Source of the DNA: Candidatus Rokuibacteriota bacterium
Lineage (GTDB): Bacteria > Methylomirabilota > Methylomirabilia > Rokubacteriales > CSP1-6
Assembly (NCBI GenBank): GCA_003221515.1
Contig: QHSI01000098.1
Coordinates: 38,919 to 102,918, forward strand
Length of the DNA: 64,000 nt
Direction: 5' to 3'
Below are positions 26,948 through 35,496 of the stretch, one piece after another. A model generated the notes under the pieces. It was not told the DNA's origin. It ran no database searches and saw only the letters and a list, made by a program, of their open reading frames with translations. The position numbers and the translations under genes are program-made. Each line of letters begins with the position of its first letter. Within the stretch, counting starts at the first letter, position 1.

Positions 26948-28327
26948 ATGACGCGCCGGTTGCTTTCGGTTTCGGCGTTGACGTCGTTTCTCCTGGTCGC
27001 CCTTCCCGCCCCGTCCGCGGTCGCCCTCGACGAGGCTGCGCGGCTGTGGCTCGTCGGCGAGCAGGCGTTCGGCGACGGCCTGCACGCCCTCGCGCGCCGG
27101 ACCCTCGAGCGGTTCGTCGCCGAGAATCCCACCGACGCGCGCATGTCGTCGGCCGTCTTGCTTCTCGGGCGCACCCGGCTGGCCCTGGGCGACGCCGAAT
27201 CCGCGCTCGAGGCCTTCCGCCGGCTGCGCACGCTGCCGCCGGCGGGCGAGCCGATGGAAGCGAAGTTCTGGGAGGCGGAAGCGCTGCTGCGCGTGAAGCG
27301 GCTCGGCGAGGCGCGCGCGGCCTACGACGAGGTCGTCCGCAAGGACGCGGCGTCGCCGCTGGCTCCCGACGCGCTCTACGGCCTCGCATGGACCGATCTG
27401 GAGCTCCGGCGCCCGGAAGCCGCGGCCAAGGAGTTTCGCGACCTGCTCACGGCCTGGCCGAATCATCCGCAGGCCGGCTCGGCCACGTATTCGCTGGCGC
27501 GCGCGCTCGTGGAGCTCAAGCGCTTCGACGAGGCGATCCCGCTGCTGCAGAGCTTCCCGGCGAAGTTCAGCGGGAACAAGCTCATCCCCAGCTCGCAGTA
27601 CCTGCTCGGCTGGGCGCGGGTGACGGCGGGGCAGTGGAAGGACGGCGTCGACGATCTGCGCGCCTTCGTCGCGGCGTATCCGTCGCACGAGCTGGCGCCG
27701 GAGGCTCGACGCAAGATCACGGAGACGCAGGTCACCCACGGCAGCCGCGCCCAGCAGCAGAGCGTCTACACGCAGCTGATGAACCAGTCGCCGCCCACGC
27801 CCGAAGCGCTCTTCGACGCCGCGGGGATCGCGGGCCGGCTGAACCAGCCGAAGGAGCAGGAGGCGGCGTGGCGGCGCCTTCGCAAGGAATTTCCCGACCA
27901 CCCGCTGGCGCTCAACGCCGCGTACGATCTCGCGGCGGCGGCGTTCAAGCGCAAGGACTGGAAAGAGGCGGCCGCCCAGGCCAAGGCGGCAGCGGCCAGC
28001 GACGAGGACGGGCTGCGCGCCCGGGCGCTCCTGATGGCGGGTGAGTCGGAGCTGAAGCTCAAGCGGTTCAAGGACGCCGCCAAGTCGTTCGAGGGCGTCG
28101 TGGCCGTGAAGGGTGTCGAGGCGGACGACCGCTATCGCGCGCTCGCCGGCCTCGGCCTCGCGCGCGAGGAATTGCAAGATTTGCGCGGCGCGCTCGGCGC
28201 CTATGACGCGGTGGCCGCGAAGAGCCCGAACGCCGAGCTGCGAGACTGGGCGCGCAATCGCGCTACCGCGATCAAGGGACGGCTCGCCAAGCCCCCGGCG
28301 CCCGCCACGGGAGACAAGCGCCAGTGA
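26948..28327 (+). CDS. Exported TPR protein (CpoB/BamD-like)
   Basis: 459 residues. A signal peptide (MTRRLLSVSALTSFLLVALP...SAVALD) is followed by TPR units along the full length, for example AFGDGLHALARRTLERFVAENP, LGDAESALEAFRRLRTLPP, KRFDEAIPLLQSFPAKFSGN and RKDWKEAAAQAKAAAAS. The repeat spacing resembles periplasmic YbgF/CpoB and BamD proteins. No SD precedes ATG 26948, and TACGAT ends 11 bases before it. Its stop overlaps the next TPR gene by GTGA, so the two are made together. Confidence 0.83.
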   Translation: MTRRLLSVSALTSFLLVALPAPSAVALDEAARLWLVGEQAFGDGLHALARRTLERFVAENPTDARMSSAVLLLGRTRLALGDAESALEAFRRLRTLPPAGEPMEAKFWEAEALLRVKRLGEARAAYDEVVRKDAASPLAPDALYGLAWTDLELRRPEAAAKEFRDLLTAWPNHPQAGSATYSLARALVELKRFDEAIPLLQSFPAKFSGNKLIPSSQYLLGWARVTAGQWKDGVDDLRAFVAAYPSHELAPEARRKITETQVTHGSRAQQQSVYTQLMNQSPPTPEALFDAAGIAGRLNQPKEQEAAWRRLRKEFPDHPLALNAAYDLAAAAFKRKDWKEAAAQAKAAAASDEDGLRARALLMAGESELKLKRFKDAAKSFEGVVAVKGVEADDRYRALAGLGLAREELQDLRGALGAYDAVAAKSPNAELRDWARNRATAIKGRLAKPPAPATGDKRQ

Positions 28328-31182
28328 TCCGGCGCGCGCTCTCGCTGGCGCTGTCGGCCGCGCTCCTCGCCGCGCCCGGCTCGACGGCGGCGGCGACGCT
28401 GCTGCCGCTGGTTCCACCGCCGCCCGATCTCACGAACCTCGTGCCGTTCGCCGAAGCGCCGGTCGAGAAGCCTCCGATCGCGGCCCTCGACCTGCCGTTG
28501 CCGCCGTCGCCCGCCGAGCTGCCGCCGATGCCCCTGGCGTCCATCGTGGTGCCGGCGGCGGACAAGCCGATCGCGGCGCTGGCGCCTCCGGGCGCGCTCG
28601 CGTGCGTCGGGGCGGCATTCGGCGTCGCGTCGAAGGCGCTCGAGTGCGGGCGCTCGCACTACGCCAAGGGCGAGTACGAGGACGCCGCGGAGGATCTCGA
28701 GCAGGCGGCGCGCAAGGGCACGGAGCGCGAGCTGATCACGGAGGCCCGGTACTGGCTCGCCGAGACCTATTACCGGCTCAATCGCTTCCAGCAAGCGGAC
28801 CAGCTCTTCCGTCAGGTCGCGCAGGGTCCGCGCGCGGCCGAGTTCACGGTGTGGAGCCTGCACAGCAGCGGCTGGACCGCGCTCCGGCTCGGCGAGTGGT
28901 CGCGCGCCCGCGACACGTTCACTCAGTTCCTCACGGCGGCGCCGTACCCGCTGGAGGCCTGGGCGCGTCACGGCCTCGGGCTCGCGAACTACGCGTTCGG
29001 CCGCCCGGACGACGCCGTGGCGACGTGGACCGCGCTGTCGTCCCGCGGCGTGCCGCCGCTGCTCGCGCGTGACGTGAGTTTCTGGCTCGGCGAATCGCTT
29101 GGGCGCGTGGGCCAGTACGATCGCGCGATCCGTGAGCTGGGCCAGTTCGTGCAAGGCGGCGCCCATCCAATGCTCGAGGCGGGCCTGGCGCGTCTCGGCT
29201 GGTGGAGCCTTGCCGTCGAGCGCTACCCGGAGGCCGCGACGGCGTTTCGCTCGTATCTGGCCTCGCCCCGGAACAGCGGCAACGAGCGCCACTGGGTCGA
29301 GGCGGGGCTCGCGCTCGCGCTGGTCGCCTCCGACCCGGACGGCGCCAGAAGCACGGTGCGCGGGCTCGAAGCGAAGCGCTCGCCGCTGGTGCAGCCGGTG
29401 CTGATCCGCCTCATGCGCGCGCTGGTCGAGGCCAAGAAGTCGACGGACGTACCCCCGCTCGCGCAGGAGCTCCTGGGCGCCACCCTCACGCCGGCCGCGT
29501 CGTACCGCCTGGCCCAGAGCAACTTCGAGCTCCGGGAGTTCGCCCAGGCGGTGGGCGATCTGGCGCGAGTCGTCGCCGCAGCCCCGTCGCCCGACGCGCG
29601 CGCGGCCGCCCTGCTGCTGCAGGGCGAGACCGCCTACTACGGCGGCGATCACGTGATGGCGGCGTCCGCGTTCCGCCGTGTGCTCGCCGATGCTCCGGAG
29701 CACGCGCAGGCGTCGTCGGCCCGGCTCGGGCTCGCGTGGGCGCTGATGCGTCACGATCGGCCCGAGGACGCGCGCCGCGAGTTCCTCGCGTTCGTCCAGG
29801 CGCAGCCGAACGATCCGCGTGCCCCCGACGCGCTCGAGCTCGCTTCGGAGCTGGCGCTGCGCGACGACAAGGATCGCGCGACGGCGCAGCAGCTCCTCGA
29901 CCGTGTCATCGCGGCGTTCCCGCGGGCCCCGCGCACGGAGTTCGCGCGGCTCAACCGGGCACTCTTGCTGATGCGTACCGGGGACGTGGCCGGCGCGCAG
30001 ACGGCGCTCCGCGACTGGATCCGGCGCGCGCCGTTTCCGCCGCTGCTCGGCCGCGCGCAGGCGGCGCTCGGCGCCACCCTGTTAGCGGCCGGCCGTCAGG
30101 GCGAGGCCGCCAACGCGTTCACGCAGGCGCAGGCGGAGGGCGCGGGCCCGCTGAGCGCTCTCGGCCTCGGCTCGGTCGCGCTCGCCCAGAGCCAGCTCGA
30201 CGTCGCGACGGCCAAGCTCACGGAGGCGCGCGACAGCGGCACGGCGGGCGTCGCGGCTGTCGCCGGCTACGGGCTTGCGGCGATCGCCGCCCAGCGCGGG
30301 GCGCTGAAGGAAGTCAAGCCTGCGGCGCTGGCAGCGCTCGAGCGCGCCCCGAAGGGACGCGGGGCGCCGCGGTTGATGTACCTGCTGGCCGGGATCGCCG
30401 TCGAGGAGAAGGACTGGCCGGGCGCCCTCGCGATGGCCAAGCGGCTCGCCAGCGAGTTCCCGGCCGACGACGCGGCGGACGACGGCCTCGAGCGTGTCGG
30501 CGCCGGCGCCGCCGCGGCTTCGGCCTGGCCCGTCGTCAGCGAAGCGTACACGCTGCTCGGGAAAGCGTTTCCCAAGAGCCCCTTCGTCGAGCCGGCCCGC
30601 ATCACGCTGGCGGAGGCACAGGTGGAGGCGGGCCAGGCCGCCCAGGCACGACCCGGACTCGAGGAGTTCGTGACGGCCTCGCCGGCCGACCCGCGGGCGC
30701 CGCGCGCCTGGCTCGCTCTCGCGCGGGCGCGCGAGGCGACCGGGGACCACGCCGGCGCGCTCGACGCCTACACGCGCGCCGTGAAGGATGCGAGCGTAAC
30801 CGCCCAGCGGCCCGAAGCGTCGCTGGGCTACGCGCGGCTGCTCTCGCAGGACAAGCGCTGGGGCGAGGCGCGCGGCGTCCTCGAGCGCGTGATCCGAAGC
30901 GACGACAAGAACGCCGTCGCGGCCGCCGCCGTCGGGATCGGCGAGACCTACCAGAGCGAGGGCGATTTCCTCTCCGCCGCCGAGTACTTCATGACGGCCG
31001 CGTACGTCGCGCCCGAGTCGCCAGCCGGCCGCCGCGGGCTCCTCGGGGCCGGCGCCAGCTTCGCGGCGCTCAAGCAAGTCGACGCGGCGGCGACCGTGTG
31101 CCGCAAGCTCCTCGCCCAGACCGGCGTGACGGCCGAGCAGGCCGAGGCAGCGCGCAAGTGCCTGAAGGACATCGGACAGTGA
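28324..31182 (+). CDS. Large exported TPR protein
   Basis: 952 residues from a GTG overlapping the previous stop. A signal peptide (MIRRALSLALSAALLAAPGSTAAA) is followed by a proline-rich segment and then about twenty TPR-like units up to the end (YAKGEYEDAAEDLEQAARKG, LGEWSRARDTFTQFLTAAP, YPEAATAFRSYLASP, RPEDARREFLAFVQAQP, GDFLSAAEYFMTAAYVAP). It is exceptionally long for a solenoid of this kind and probably acts as a periplasmic scaffold. It overlaps the aldehyde ferredoxin oxidoreductase gene by GTGA, which links an envelope protein to a cytoplasmic enzyme in one operon for reasons the sequence does not reveal. Confidence 0.83.
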   Translation: MIRRALSLALSAALLAAPGSTAAATLLPLVPPPPDLTNLVPFAEAPVEKPPIAALDLPLPPSPAELPPMPLASIVVPAADKPIAALAPPGALACVGAAFGVASKALECGRSHYAKGEYEDAAEDLEQAARKGTERELITEARYWLAETYYRLNRFQQADQLFRQVAQGPRAAEFTVWSLHSSGWTALRLGEWSRARDTFTQFLTAAPYPLEAWARHGLGLANYAFGRPDDAVATWTALSSRGVPPLLARDVSFWLGESLGRVGQYDRAIRELGQFVQGGAHPMLEAGLARLGWWSLAVERYPEAATAFRSYLASPRNSGNERHWVEAGLALALVASDPDGARSTVRGLEAKRSPLVQPVLIRLMRALVEAKKSTDVPPLAQELLGATLTPAASYRLAQSNFELREFAQAVGDLARVVAAAPSPDARAAALLLQGETAYYGGDHVMAASAFRRVLADAPEHAQASSARLGLAWALMRHDRPEDARREFLAFVQAQPNDPRAPDALELASELALRDDKDRATAQQLLDRVIAAFPRAPRTEFARLNRALLLMRTGDVAGAQTALRDWIRRAPFPPLLGRAQAALGATLLAAGRQGEAANAFTQAQAEGAGPLSALGLGSVALAQSQLDVATAKLTEARDSGTAGVAAVAGYGLAAIAAQRGALKEVKPAALAALERAPKGRGAPRLMYLLAGIAVEEKDWPGALAMAKRLASEFPADDAADDGLERVGAGAAAASAWPVVSEAYTLLGKAFPKSPFVEPARITLAEAQVEAGQAAQARPGLEEFVTASPADPRAPRAWLALARAREATGDHAGALDAYTRAVKDASVTAQRPEASLGYARLLSQDKRWGEARGVLERVIRSDDKNAVAAAAVGIGETYQSEGDFLSAAEYFMTAAYVAPESPAGRRGLLGAGASFAALKQVDAAATVCRKLLAQTGVTAEQAEAARKCLKDIGQ

Positions 31183-33002
31183 AGGCCTACGGCGGCCGCA
31201 TCCTGCACGTCGATCTGACGACGGGTGCAGCGTGCGTCGAGCCGCTCGGCGAGGACGCCGCTCGCGCGTTCCTCGGCGGCAACGGCCTCGCCGCGCGCCT
31301 GCTCTACGACGCGGTGCCGGCGCAGGCCGATCCGTTCGCGCCGGCCAACGCGGTGGTCTTCGGCGTGGGGCCCATCACCGACACCACCGTGCCCGGCAAC
31401 AGCCGCGCCTGCGTCGCGACCAAGTCACCGCTGACCGGCCTCTTCTTCGACTCGACCTTCGGCGGGCGCTTCCCGGCGACGCTCAAGCGCACGGGCTTCG
31501 ACGCGGTGGTGATCTCCGGCCGCGCGGCCGCGTCGTCCTACCTGCTGGTGACCGAGACGGGCGCCACGTTGAAGCCGGCGCCGCAGCTCTGGGGCAAGAC
31601 GACGCGCGAGACCGTGACGGCGCTGGTCGACGCCGAGGGCGCCGACGCGGACGCGATCGCGATCGGTCCGGCGGGCGAGCATCGCGTGCGCTTCGCCGCG
31701 ATGGCTCATTACTGGCGCAACCGCGAGGGTGTCTCCGGGCGCGGCGGCATCGGCGCCGTCCTCGGCAGCAAGAACCTCAAGGCCGTCGTGGTGCGCGGCG
31801 CCCGCAAGACCGAGGTCGCCGACAACGCGGCGCTCAAGGCGCTCATCGACGAGACGCGCGAGCCGCTCAAGACCGGCACCAAGGCGCTCACGACGTTCGG
31901 CACGCCCTTCCTGGTGGGGCCGATCAACGCCCTCGGCGGCCTCGGCGCCTACAACCTGCGCCAGGAGACGTTCGCCCAGGCGCGCGCGGTGAGCGGCGAG
32001 GAGATGAAGGCCCACTACCACGACCGCGACACGACGTGCCTCAAGTGCCCGGTCGCGTGCGGCAAGCAGTACGCGATCGCCGAGGGCGAGTTCGCCGGCA
32101 CCCGGGCCAAGATGCCGGAGTACGAGACGATCTTCGCCTTGGGACCGATGCTCGGGATCTCGAATCCCGAGGCGCTGATCCTGGCGAACGATCTCTGCGA
32201 TCTGCTCGGGATGGACACGATCTCGCTCGGCGTCACGCTGGCGTTCGTCGCCGAGGCGGTCGAGCGCGGCTGGCTCGGCAAGGACGAAATCGGCGTGCCG
32301 TTCGGCTGGGGCGACTGGCGCGGCATGCTGCGCCTGGTCGAGATGACCGCGCGCCGCGAGGGCTTCGGCGCGCGCATCGCCGACGGGGCCTGGCGGCTCG
32401 CGGCGTCGGTTCATCCGGAGGGCACGAAGCTCGTGTACGCGGTGAAGGGCCTCGAATTGCCCGCGCACTCGGCTCGCGCGCTCAAGGGGCTCTCGATCGG
32501 CTACGCGACCGCGACCCGCGGCGGCAGCCATCACGACACGCGGCCCACGCCGCAGTACGCGCAGGGGTTCGACCGCCGCGGCACGAAGGACAAGCCGGCG
32601 TTCGCGGTGCGGAGCCAGCACTTCACCGCGGTCGGCGACTCGCTCGTCCTGTGCCGGTTCACCTCCGAGCGCGGCTTTGGCCTCTTCGTCGGTGAGCCAT
32701 ACGTCAGGATGGTCCGCGCGGTCACCGGCTGGGACGTGACGGTCGAGGAGATCGAGCGGGTGGGCGAGCGCATCATCAACCTCGAGCGCCTCTTCAACGT
32801 GCGCGAGGGCGTGCGTCGCGCCCAGGACGTGCTGCCGTGGAAGGTGATGCACGAGCCGATCCCCGACGGGCCCTCGGCCGGCATGTATTGCCCGCCGGCG
32901 GAGCTCGATGCGATGCTCGACGAATACTACGCGCTGCGCGGATGGGACGCCGACGGCGTGCCGACCGCCGCGCGCCTGGCCGCGCTCGGACTCAGTCGCT
33001 GA
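31179..33002 (+). CDS. Aldehyde:ferredoxin oxidoreductase family protein
   Basis: 607 residues, normal AOR length. These tungsten- (or molybdenum-) pterin enzymes oxidise aldehydes and pass electrons to ferredoxin through one 4Fe-4S cluster. The N-terminal domain starts YGGRILHVDLTTG and includes FLGGNGLAARLLYD, GVGPITDTTVPGNSRACVATKSPLTGLF and SGRGGIGAVLGSKNLKAVVVRG. The cluster ligands are DTTCLKCPVACGKQ plus the cysteine in SLVLCRF. GTG 31179 overlaps the TPR stop. AOR families also include benzoyl-CoA-reductase-related and glyceraldehyde-3-phosphate enzymes, so the substrate is open. Confidence 0.93.
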   Translation: MKAYGGRILHVDLTTGAACVEPLGEDAARAFLGGNGLAARLLYDAVPAQADPFAPANAVVFGVGPITDTTVPGNSRACVATKSPLTGLFFDSTFGGRFPATLKRTGFDAVVISGRAAASSYLLVTETGATLKPAPQLWGKTTRETVTALVDAEGADADAIAIGPAGEHRVRFAAMAHYWRNREGVSGRGGIGAVLGSKNLKAVVVRGARKTEVADNAALKALIDETREPLKTGTKALTTFGTPFLVGPINALGGLGAYNLRQETFAQARAVSGEEMKAHYHDRDTTCLKCPVACGKQYAIAEGEFAGTRAKMPEYETIFALGPMLGISNPEALILANDLCDLLGMDTISLGVTLAFVAEAVERGWLGKDEIGVPFGWGDWRGMLRLVEMTARREGFGARIADGAWRLAASVHPEGTKLVYAVKGLELPAHSARALKGLSIGYATATRGGSHHDTRPTPQYAQGFDRRGTKDKPAFAVRSQHFTAVGDSLVLCRFTSERGFGLFVGEPYVRMVRAVTGWDVTVEEIERVGERIINLERLFNVREGVRRAQDVLPWKVMHEPIPDGPSAGMYCPPAELDAMLDEYYALRGWDADGVPTAARLAALGLSR

Positions 33003-33026
33003 CCAGGGTTAACAGAGGACCTCGAC

Positions 33027-33431
33027 ATGGCACTTGGACAAGACCCTGCCGAACCCACGATGGACCCCGCGGCGCTGTATCGCGAGGACACCTACACCGA
33101 CCGTCGGATCGGCACGATCCGCGTGCTCACCCCGGTCAAACCAGACGGCACGGTCGACCTCGGCCGCAAAGTCCTCTACGCGGGCGAGGCGCAGATCCTG
33201 ACGCAGACCGGTGTCCTGCCGCTCGGCTTCGACATCGAGGCGAGCTCCCTCTCCGACGCCGTGGAGAAGTTTGCCGCCGGCGCCAAGGCCGCGATCGAGC
33301 GCACGGTGCGCGAGCTGCAGGAGCTTCGCCGCGAAGCGGCGTCGTCGCTCGTCATCCCCGCGCGCATGCCTCCCGACCCGCGTGTTGGTCCGGGCGGGAT
33401 GCGAGGCGGCGGGCTCATCGAGCTGCCGTAG
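33027..33431 (+). CDS. Conserved hypothetical protein downstream of AOR
   Basis: 134 residues, no signal peptide or membrane segment. A beta-rich front half (YREDTYTDRRIGTIRVLTPV, GRKVLYAGEAQILTQTGVLPLGFDIEA) is followed by a long helix (LSDAVEKFAAGAKAAIERTVRELQELRREAA) and a Gly/Pro tail. The clear SD (AGAGGACC) and the position 24 bases after the AOR stop support a real, co-transcribed gene. I do not recognise the family; it may serve the oxidoreductase. Confidence 0.7.
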   Translation: MALGQDPAEPTMDPAALYREDTYTDRRIGTIRVLTPVKPDGTVDLGRKVLYAGEAQILTQTGVLPLGFDIEASSLSDAVEKFAAGAKAAIERTVRELQELRREAASSLVIPARMPPDPRVGPGGMRGGGLIELP

Positions 33432-33442
33432 ACTCGGAGGCA

Positions 33443-33473
33443 ACGGGCGGATAGCTCAGTTGGAAGAGCGCGG
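33443..33473 (+). repeat. 5' fragment of tRNA-Val, left copy of a 31-base direct repeat
   Basis: ACGGGCGGATAGCTCAGTTGGAAGAGCGCGG here is identical to 34237-34267, the 5' half of the intact tRNA-Val plus two upstream bases. After the first anticodon-stem bases the sequence departs from the tRNA, so no functional tRNA is encoded. This is what remains when an element integrates into a tRNA gene and supplies its own copy of part of it. Confidence 0.88.
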
Positions 33474-33486
33474 GAGCCGGAGCCCG

Positions 33487-33512
33487 AAATGGGGGGAGCG
33501 CCTCCCCCATTT
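33487..33512. repeat. Hairpin AAATGGGGG...CCCCCATTT
   Basis: An 11-base-pair stem with one bulged G and a three-base loop (AAATGGGGGGAG / CTCCCCCATTT), starting 14 bases after the tRNA-Val fragment. It could be a terminator-like or recombination-site structure of the decayed element. The rest of 33513-33660 shows no coherent gene. Confidence 0.6.
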
Positions 33513-33662
33513 CCGTCACCGGTCGCCGTCCGCCCCGACAAGCAGCTTGGGCCCACGCCCCCCCAGCTTCCCGTAGTCAGGCCGCCGCCCGCGCGGCCCT
33601 CGCCTCGGTCGGCGCGTCGTCGAACAGGAGCTCCGAACACTTCTCAGGAGGGCGGTGGTTCG

Positions 33663-33704
33663 TTGACCGCCGCGATCTACGCCCGAAAGTCCAACGAGAA
33701 GGGA
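33663..33704 (+). pseudogene. N-terminal scrap of a serine recombinase
   Basis: TTG 33663 opens LTAAIYARKSNEKG, which matches the N-terminal strand of resolvase/invertase-type serine recombinases (AAIYARKS contains the catalytic serine). A GAGGGCGG sequence precedes it at SD distance. The similarity ends after 14 codons and the frame runs into unrelated sequence, so only the 5' tip of the gene survives. Confidence 0.6.
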
Positions 33705-33714
33705 TGGGTGTGTC

Positions 33715-33906
33715 ATGCCACAACCGCAGCTCGTCCAGGTAGCGCTCGACGCTCAGGGCCACAACGCCATCGGCGTGGACCGCGACGGTGGAGTCTGGCG
33801 CGGACGGATCCAACGGGATCGGAGCGGCGAGGAGTTCATCGTATGGAAGCACATGCGCTCCGAGTTTCCTGCGGACACACCCACCGAAGGAGAACCGCCG
33901 CGATGA
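33715..33906 (+). CDS. Small ORF inside the element remnant
   Basis: 63 codons (MPQPQLVQVALDAQGHNAIG...EGEPPR). The sequence includes a beta-like VDRDGGVWRGRIQRDRSGEEFIVW segment that looks protein-like, and a stop lies 28 bases before the integrase remnant. I do not recognise it; it may be a cargo or accessory gene of the element. Short length and setting keep confidence low. Confidence 0.35.
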   Translation: MPQPQLVQVALDAQGHNAIGVDRDGGVWRGRIQRDRSGEEFIVWKHMRSEFPADTPTEGEPPR

Positions 33907-33934
33907 AGGACAGCCTCGACAGGAGGAGCCGCTG

Positions 33935-34218
33935 ATGGGCTACCTCTACCGACCAGAAAAGCTTGGGCGACCGCGTGCGCGGCGGCCGCCGTCCCGGGGA
34001 TGTACCGCCACAACCTGCGGCGCACCGCCGTGCGCAACATGGTGGCGGCGGGCGTGAGCGCGCGCGTTGCGATGGAGATCACCGGCTACAAGACCCGGAG
34101 CGTGTTCGACCGCTACAACATCGTGAGCGCGACGGACCTGGCCGAGGCGGCGCGGAAAATGGACTCGGTAGCGTTCCCGGTAGCGTCGGCGCCCGGCGCT
34201 AGGCATCCCGTATCGTAG
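33935..34218 (+). pseudogene. Tyrosine integrase remnant with large internal deletion
   Basis: The N-terminal tip MGYLYRPEKL (frame of 33935) is joined after about ten codons, in a different frame, to the catalytic C-terminus. That part runs AWATACAAAAVPGMYRHNLRRTAVRNM, then VAMEITGYKTRSVFDRYNIVS. The H-x-x-R box (HNLRR) and the nucleophile Tyr (FDRYN) are present, while the second His/Trp position is Tyr (GYKT). Most of a typical integrase of some 350-400 residues is missing. It points at, and lies 20 bases from, the intact tRNA-Val, as integrase genes next to their attachment site usually do. Confidence 0.75.
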
Positions 34219-34238
34219 CCGCGTAAGATGCAAAGCAC

Positions 34239-34314
34239 GGGCGGATAGCTCAGTTGGAAGAGCGCGGCCCTTACAAGGCCGAGGTCACAGGTTCGATCCC
34301 TGTTCCGCCCACCA
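34239..34314 (+). tRNA. tRNA-Val (anticodon TAC)
   Basis: A complete cloverleaf: acceptor GGGCGGA/TCCGCCC, D stem GCTC/GAGC, anticodon stem CGGCC/GGCCG around loop CTTACAA (anticodon TAC, reads GUA), T stem ACAGG/CCTGT with TTCGATC loop, discriminator A and an encoded CCA. Its 5' half is duplicated 794 bases upstream. The stop codon of the opposite-strand regulator begins at the very next base. Confidence 0.96.
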
Positions 34315-34728
34315 TCACGACTCGGTGCGCCGCGTCCTCCCGGTCGTCACGCTCAAGATGTCGGCGATCAGGCGGCGAAACTCCGAGGGGTCGAAGGGTT
34401 TCGGGATGAAGGCAACGGCCCCCGCGAGGCTGAGCTTGTGCACGTCCTCGCCGCCCGCCGAGGTCAAGGCGACGACCGGGATCGGTCCGGTCGAGGCATC
34501 GGCCTTCAGCCGCTGGACAACCTCGTGGCCGGTCATCCCGGGCATGTGGTGGTCGACCAGAATCAGGTCAGGCCGGACCGCCCGGACCGTCGCCAGCCCG
34601 TCTTCGCCGCTCGATGCGCTGAGAACCCGGTGCCCCTCCGTTTGGAGCAGCTCGACGACCATCTCGCGTACCAGCTCGTCGTCGTCAATGACCAGGATCG
34701 TGAACCGCTCGGGGCGAGGCACGCTCAT
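34315..34728 (-). CDS. Single-domain response regulator (CheY-like)
   Basis: 137 residues, one receiver domain and nothing more: acidic triad VIDDDELVRE, phospho-acceptor LILVDHHMPGMTG, VVALTSAGGED with the conserved Thr/Ser, and Lys in FIPKPFDPSEF. With no output domain it probably signals by binding a partner. The tracked ORF is longer because it reads back through the divergent DUF3047 region; ATG 34728 (MSVPRPERFTILVIDDDE) fits. Its TGA directly abuts the tRNA-Val 3' CCA. Confidence 0.9.
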   Translation of the reverse strand: MSVPRPERFTILVIDDDELVREMVVELLQTEGHRVLSASSGEDGLATVRAVRPDLILVDHHMPGMTGHEVVQRLKADASTGPIPVVALTSAGGEDVHKLSLAGAVAFIPKPFDPSEFRRLIADILSVTTGRTRRTES

Positions 34729-34792
34729 CGAGCGCGAGTATGGGGGTATTGGCCTCCAGCGAGCAACAACCAGCTTCGGATAGTCGACACCG

Positions 34793-35442
34793 ATGACCGA
34801 ACGCCTGGGCCGCCCGCTCCTCGTCACGCTCGCGGCTGTGGTCAGCGCTCTCACGGCAGGCTTCGCGCCTCGGCCGGGCCCGCTATCGAAATCGTTCTCG
34901 TGGAGAACTGGACGCGACAGCGATTGGACAGCCGAGGGGTCCCCGAGACATGGCGCGCATACGACACGATCGGTGGTCGTCCTGCCTATGACTTCGCCGT
35001 TGTCGAAATCGACGGCGGGCGAGCGCTGCGCATGCGCAGCCATGGTGACCATTCGACCATAGCCAAGAAGATCCAGATCGATCTCAACGCCACGCCGTGG
35101 CTGGAGTGGAGTTGGAAAGTCGTCGCGCTCCCGGACCGGGCCGACATACGTCAGCAAGCGACGTCCGATGCGGCCGCTCACGTCTTCGTCGTATGGCCGC
35201 ACTGGCCTGAGGCGCTGCGGGCGCGTCTCATCGGGTATCTCTGGGACGCAAGCCTGCCGGTGGGCAGCATCCACAAGAGTCAGAAGACTGCAAGCGTGAC
35301 GTTCATCGTGGTCCACTCCGCTGTCGATCGATACGAACGACACGAAGTCCTCCTCGGAGACGTTCATCGTGCAGATACGCTTCCGAAGCAGCGAACGCTG
35401 AATACGTTCGAATTCCGGAAAATCTCTCGCGTTTCGTCTTGA
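34793..35442 (+). pseudogene. DUF3047-like exported protein, frameshifted near the N-terminus
   Basis: A signal-peptide-like start (MTERLGRPLLVTLAAVVSALTAGFA) is in frame 2, but the mature part is in frame 1. That part is ASAGPAIEIVLVENWTRQRLDSRGVPETW, then MRSHGDHSTIAKKIQIDLNATPWLEWSWKVVALP and AAHVFVVWPHWP. These features are those of DUF3047 proteins. No start codon exists in frame 1 just ahead of that part, so a one- or two-base change lies around 34865-34885. The C-terminus after HEVLLGDVHRADTLPKQ also departs from the usual pattern. It could be a decaying gene or a sequence error. Confidence 0.6.
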
Positions 35443-35496
35443 CAGCCCGCGCGAGAGAGACGAAGATCACGCACTCTCTCGATTGCGGAGTCGCAT

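Noticed and set aside
29202-33002. 1266-codon + strand ORF
   Set aside because: The first 660 codons shadow the TPR gene; the AOR gene starts at 31179.
33489-33935. 148-codon + strand ORF in the tRNA-Val element
   Set aside because: Only 14 codons resemble a serine recombinase; the rest is out-of-frame sequence.
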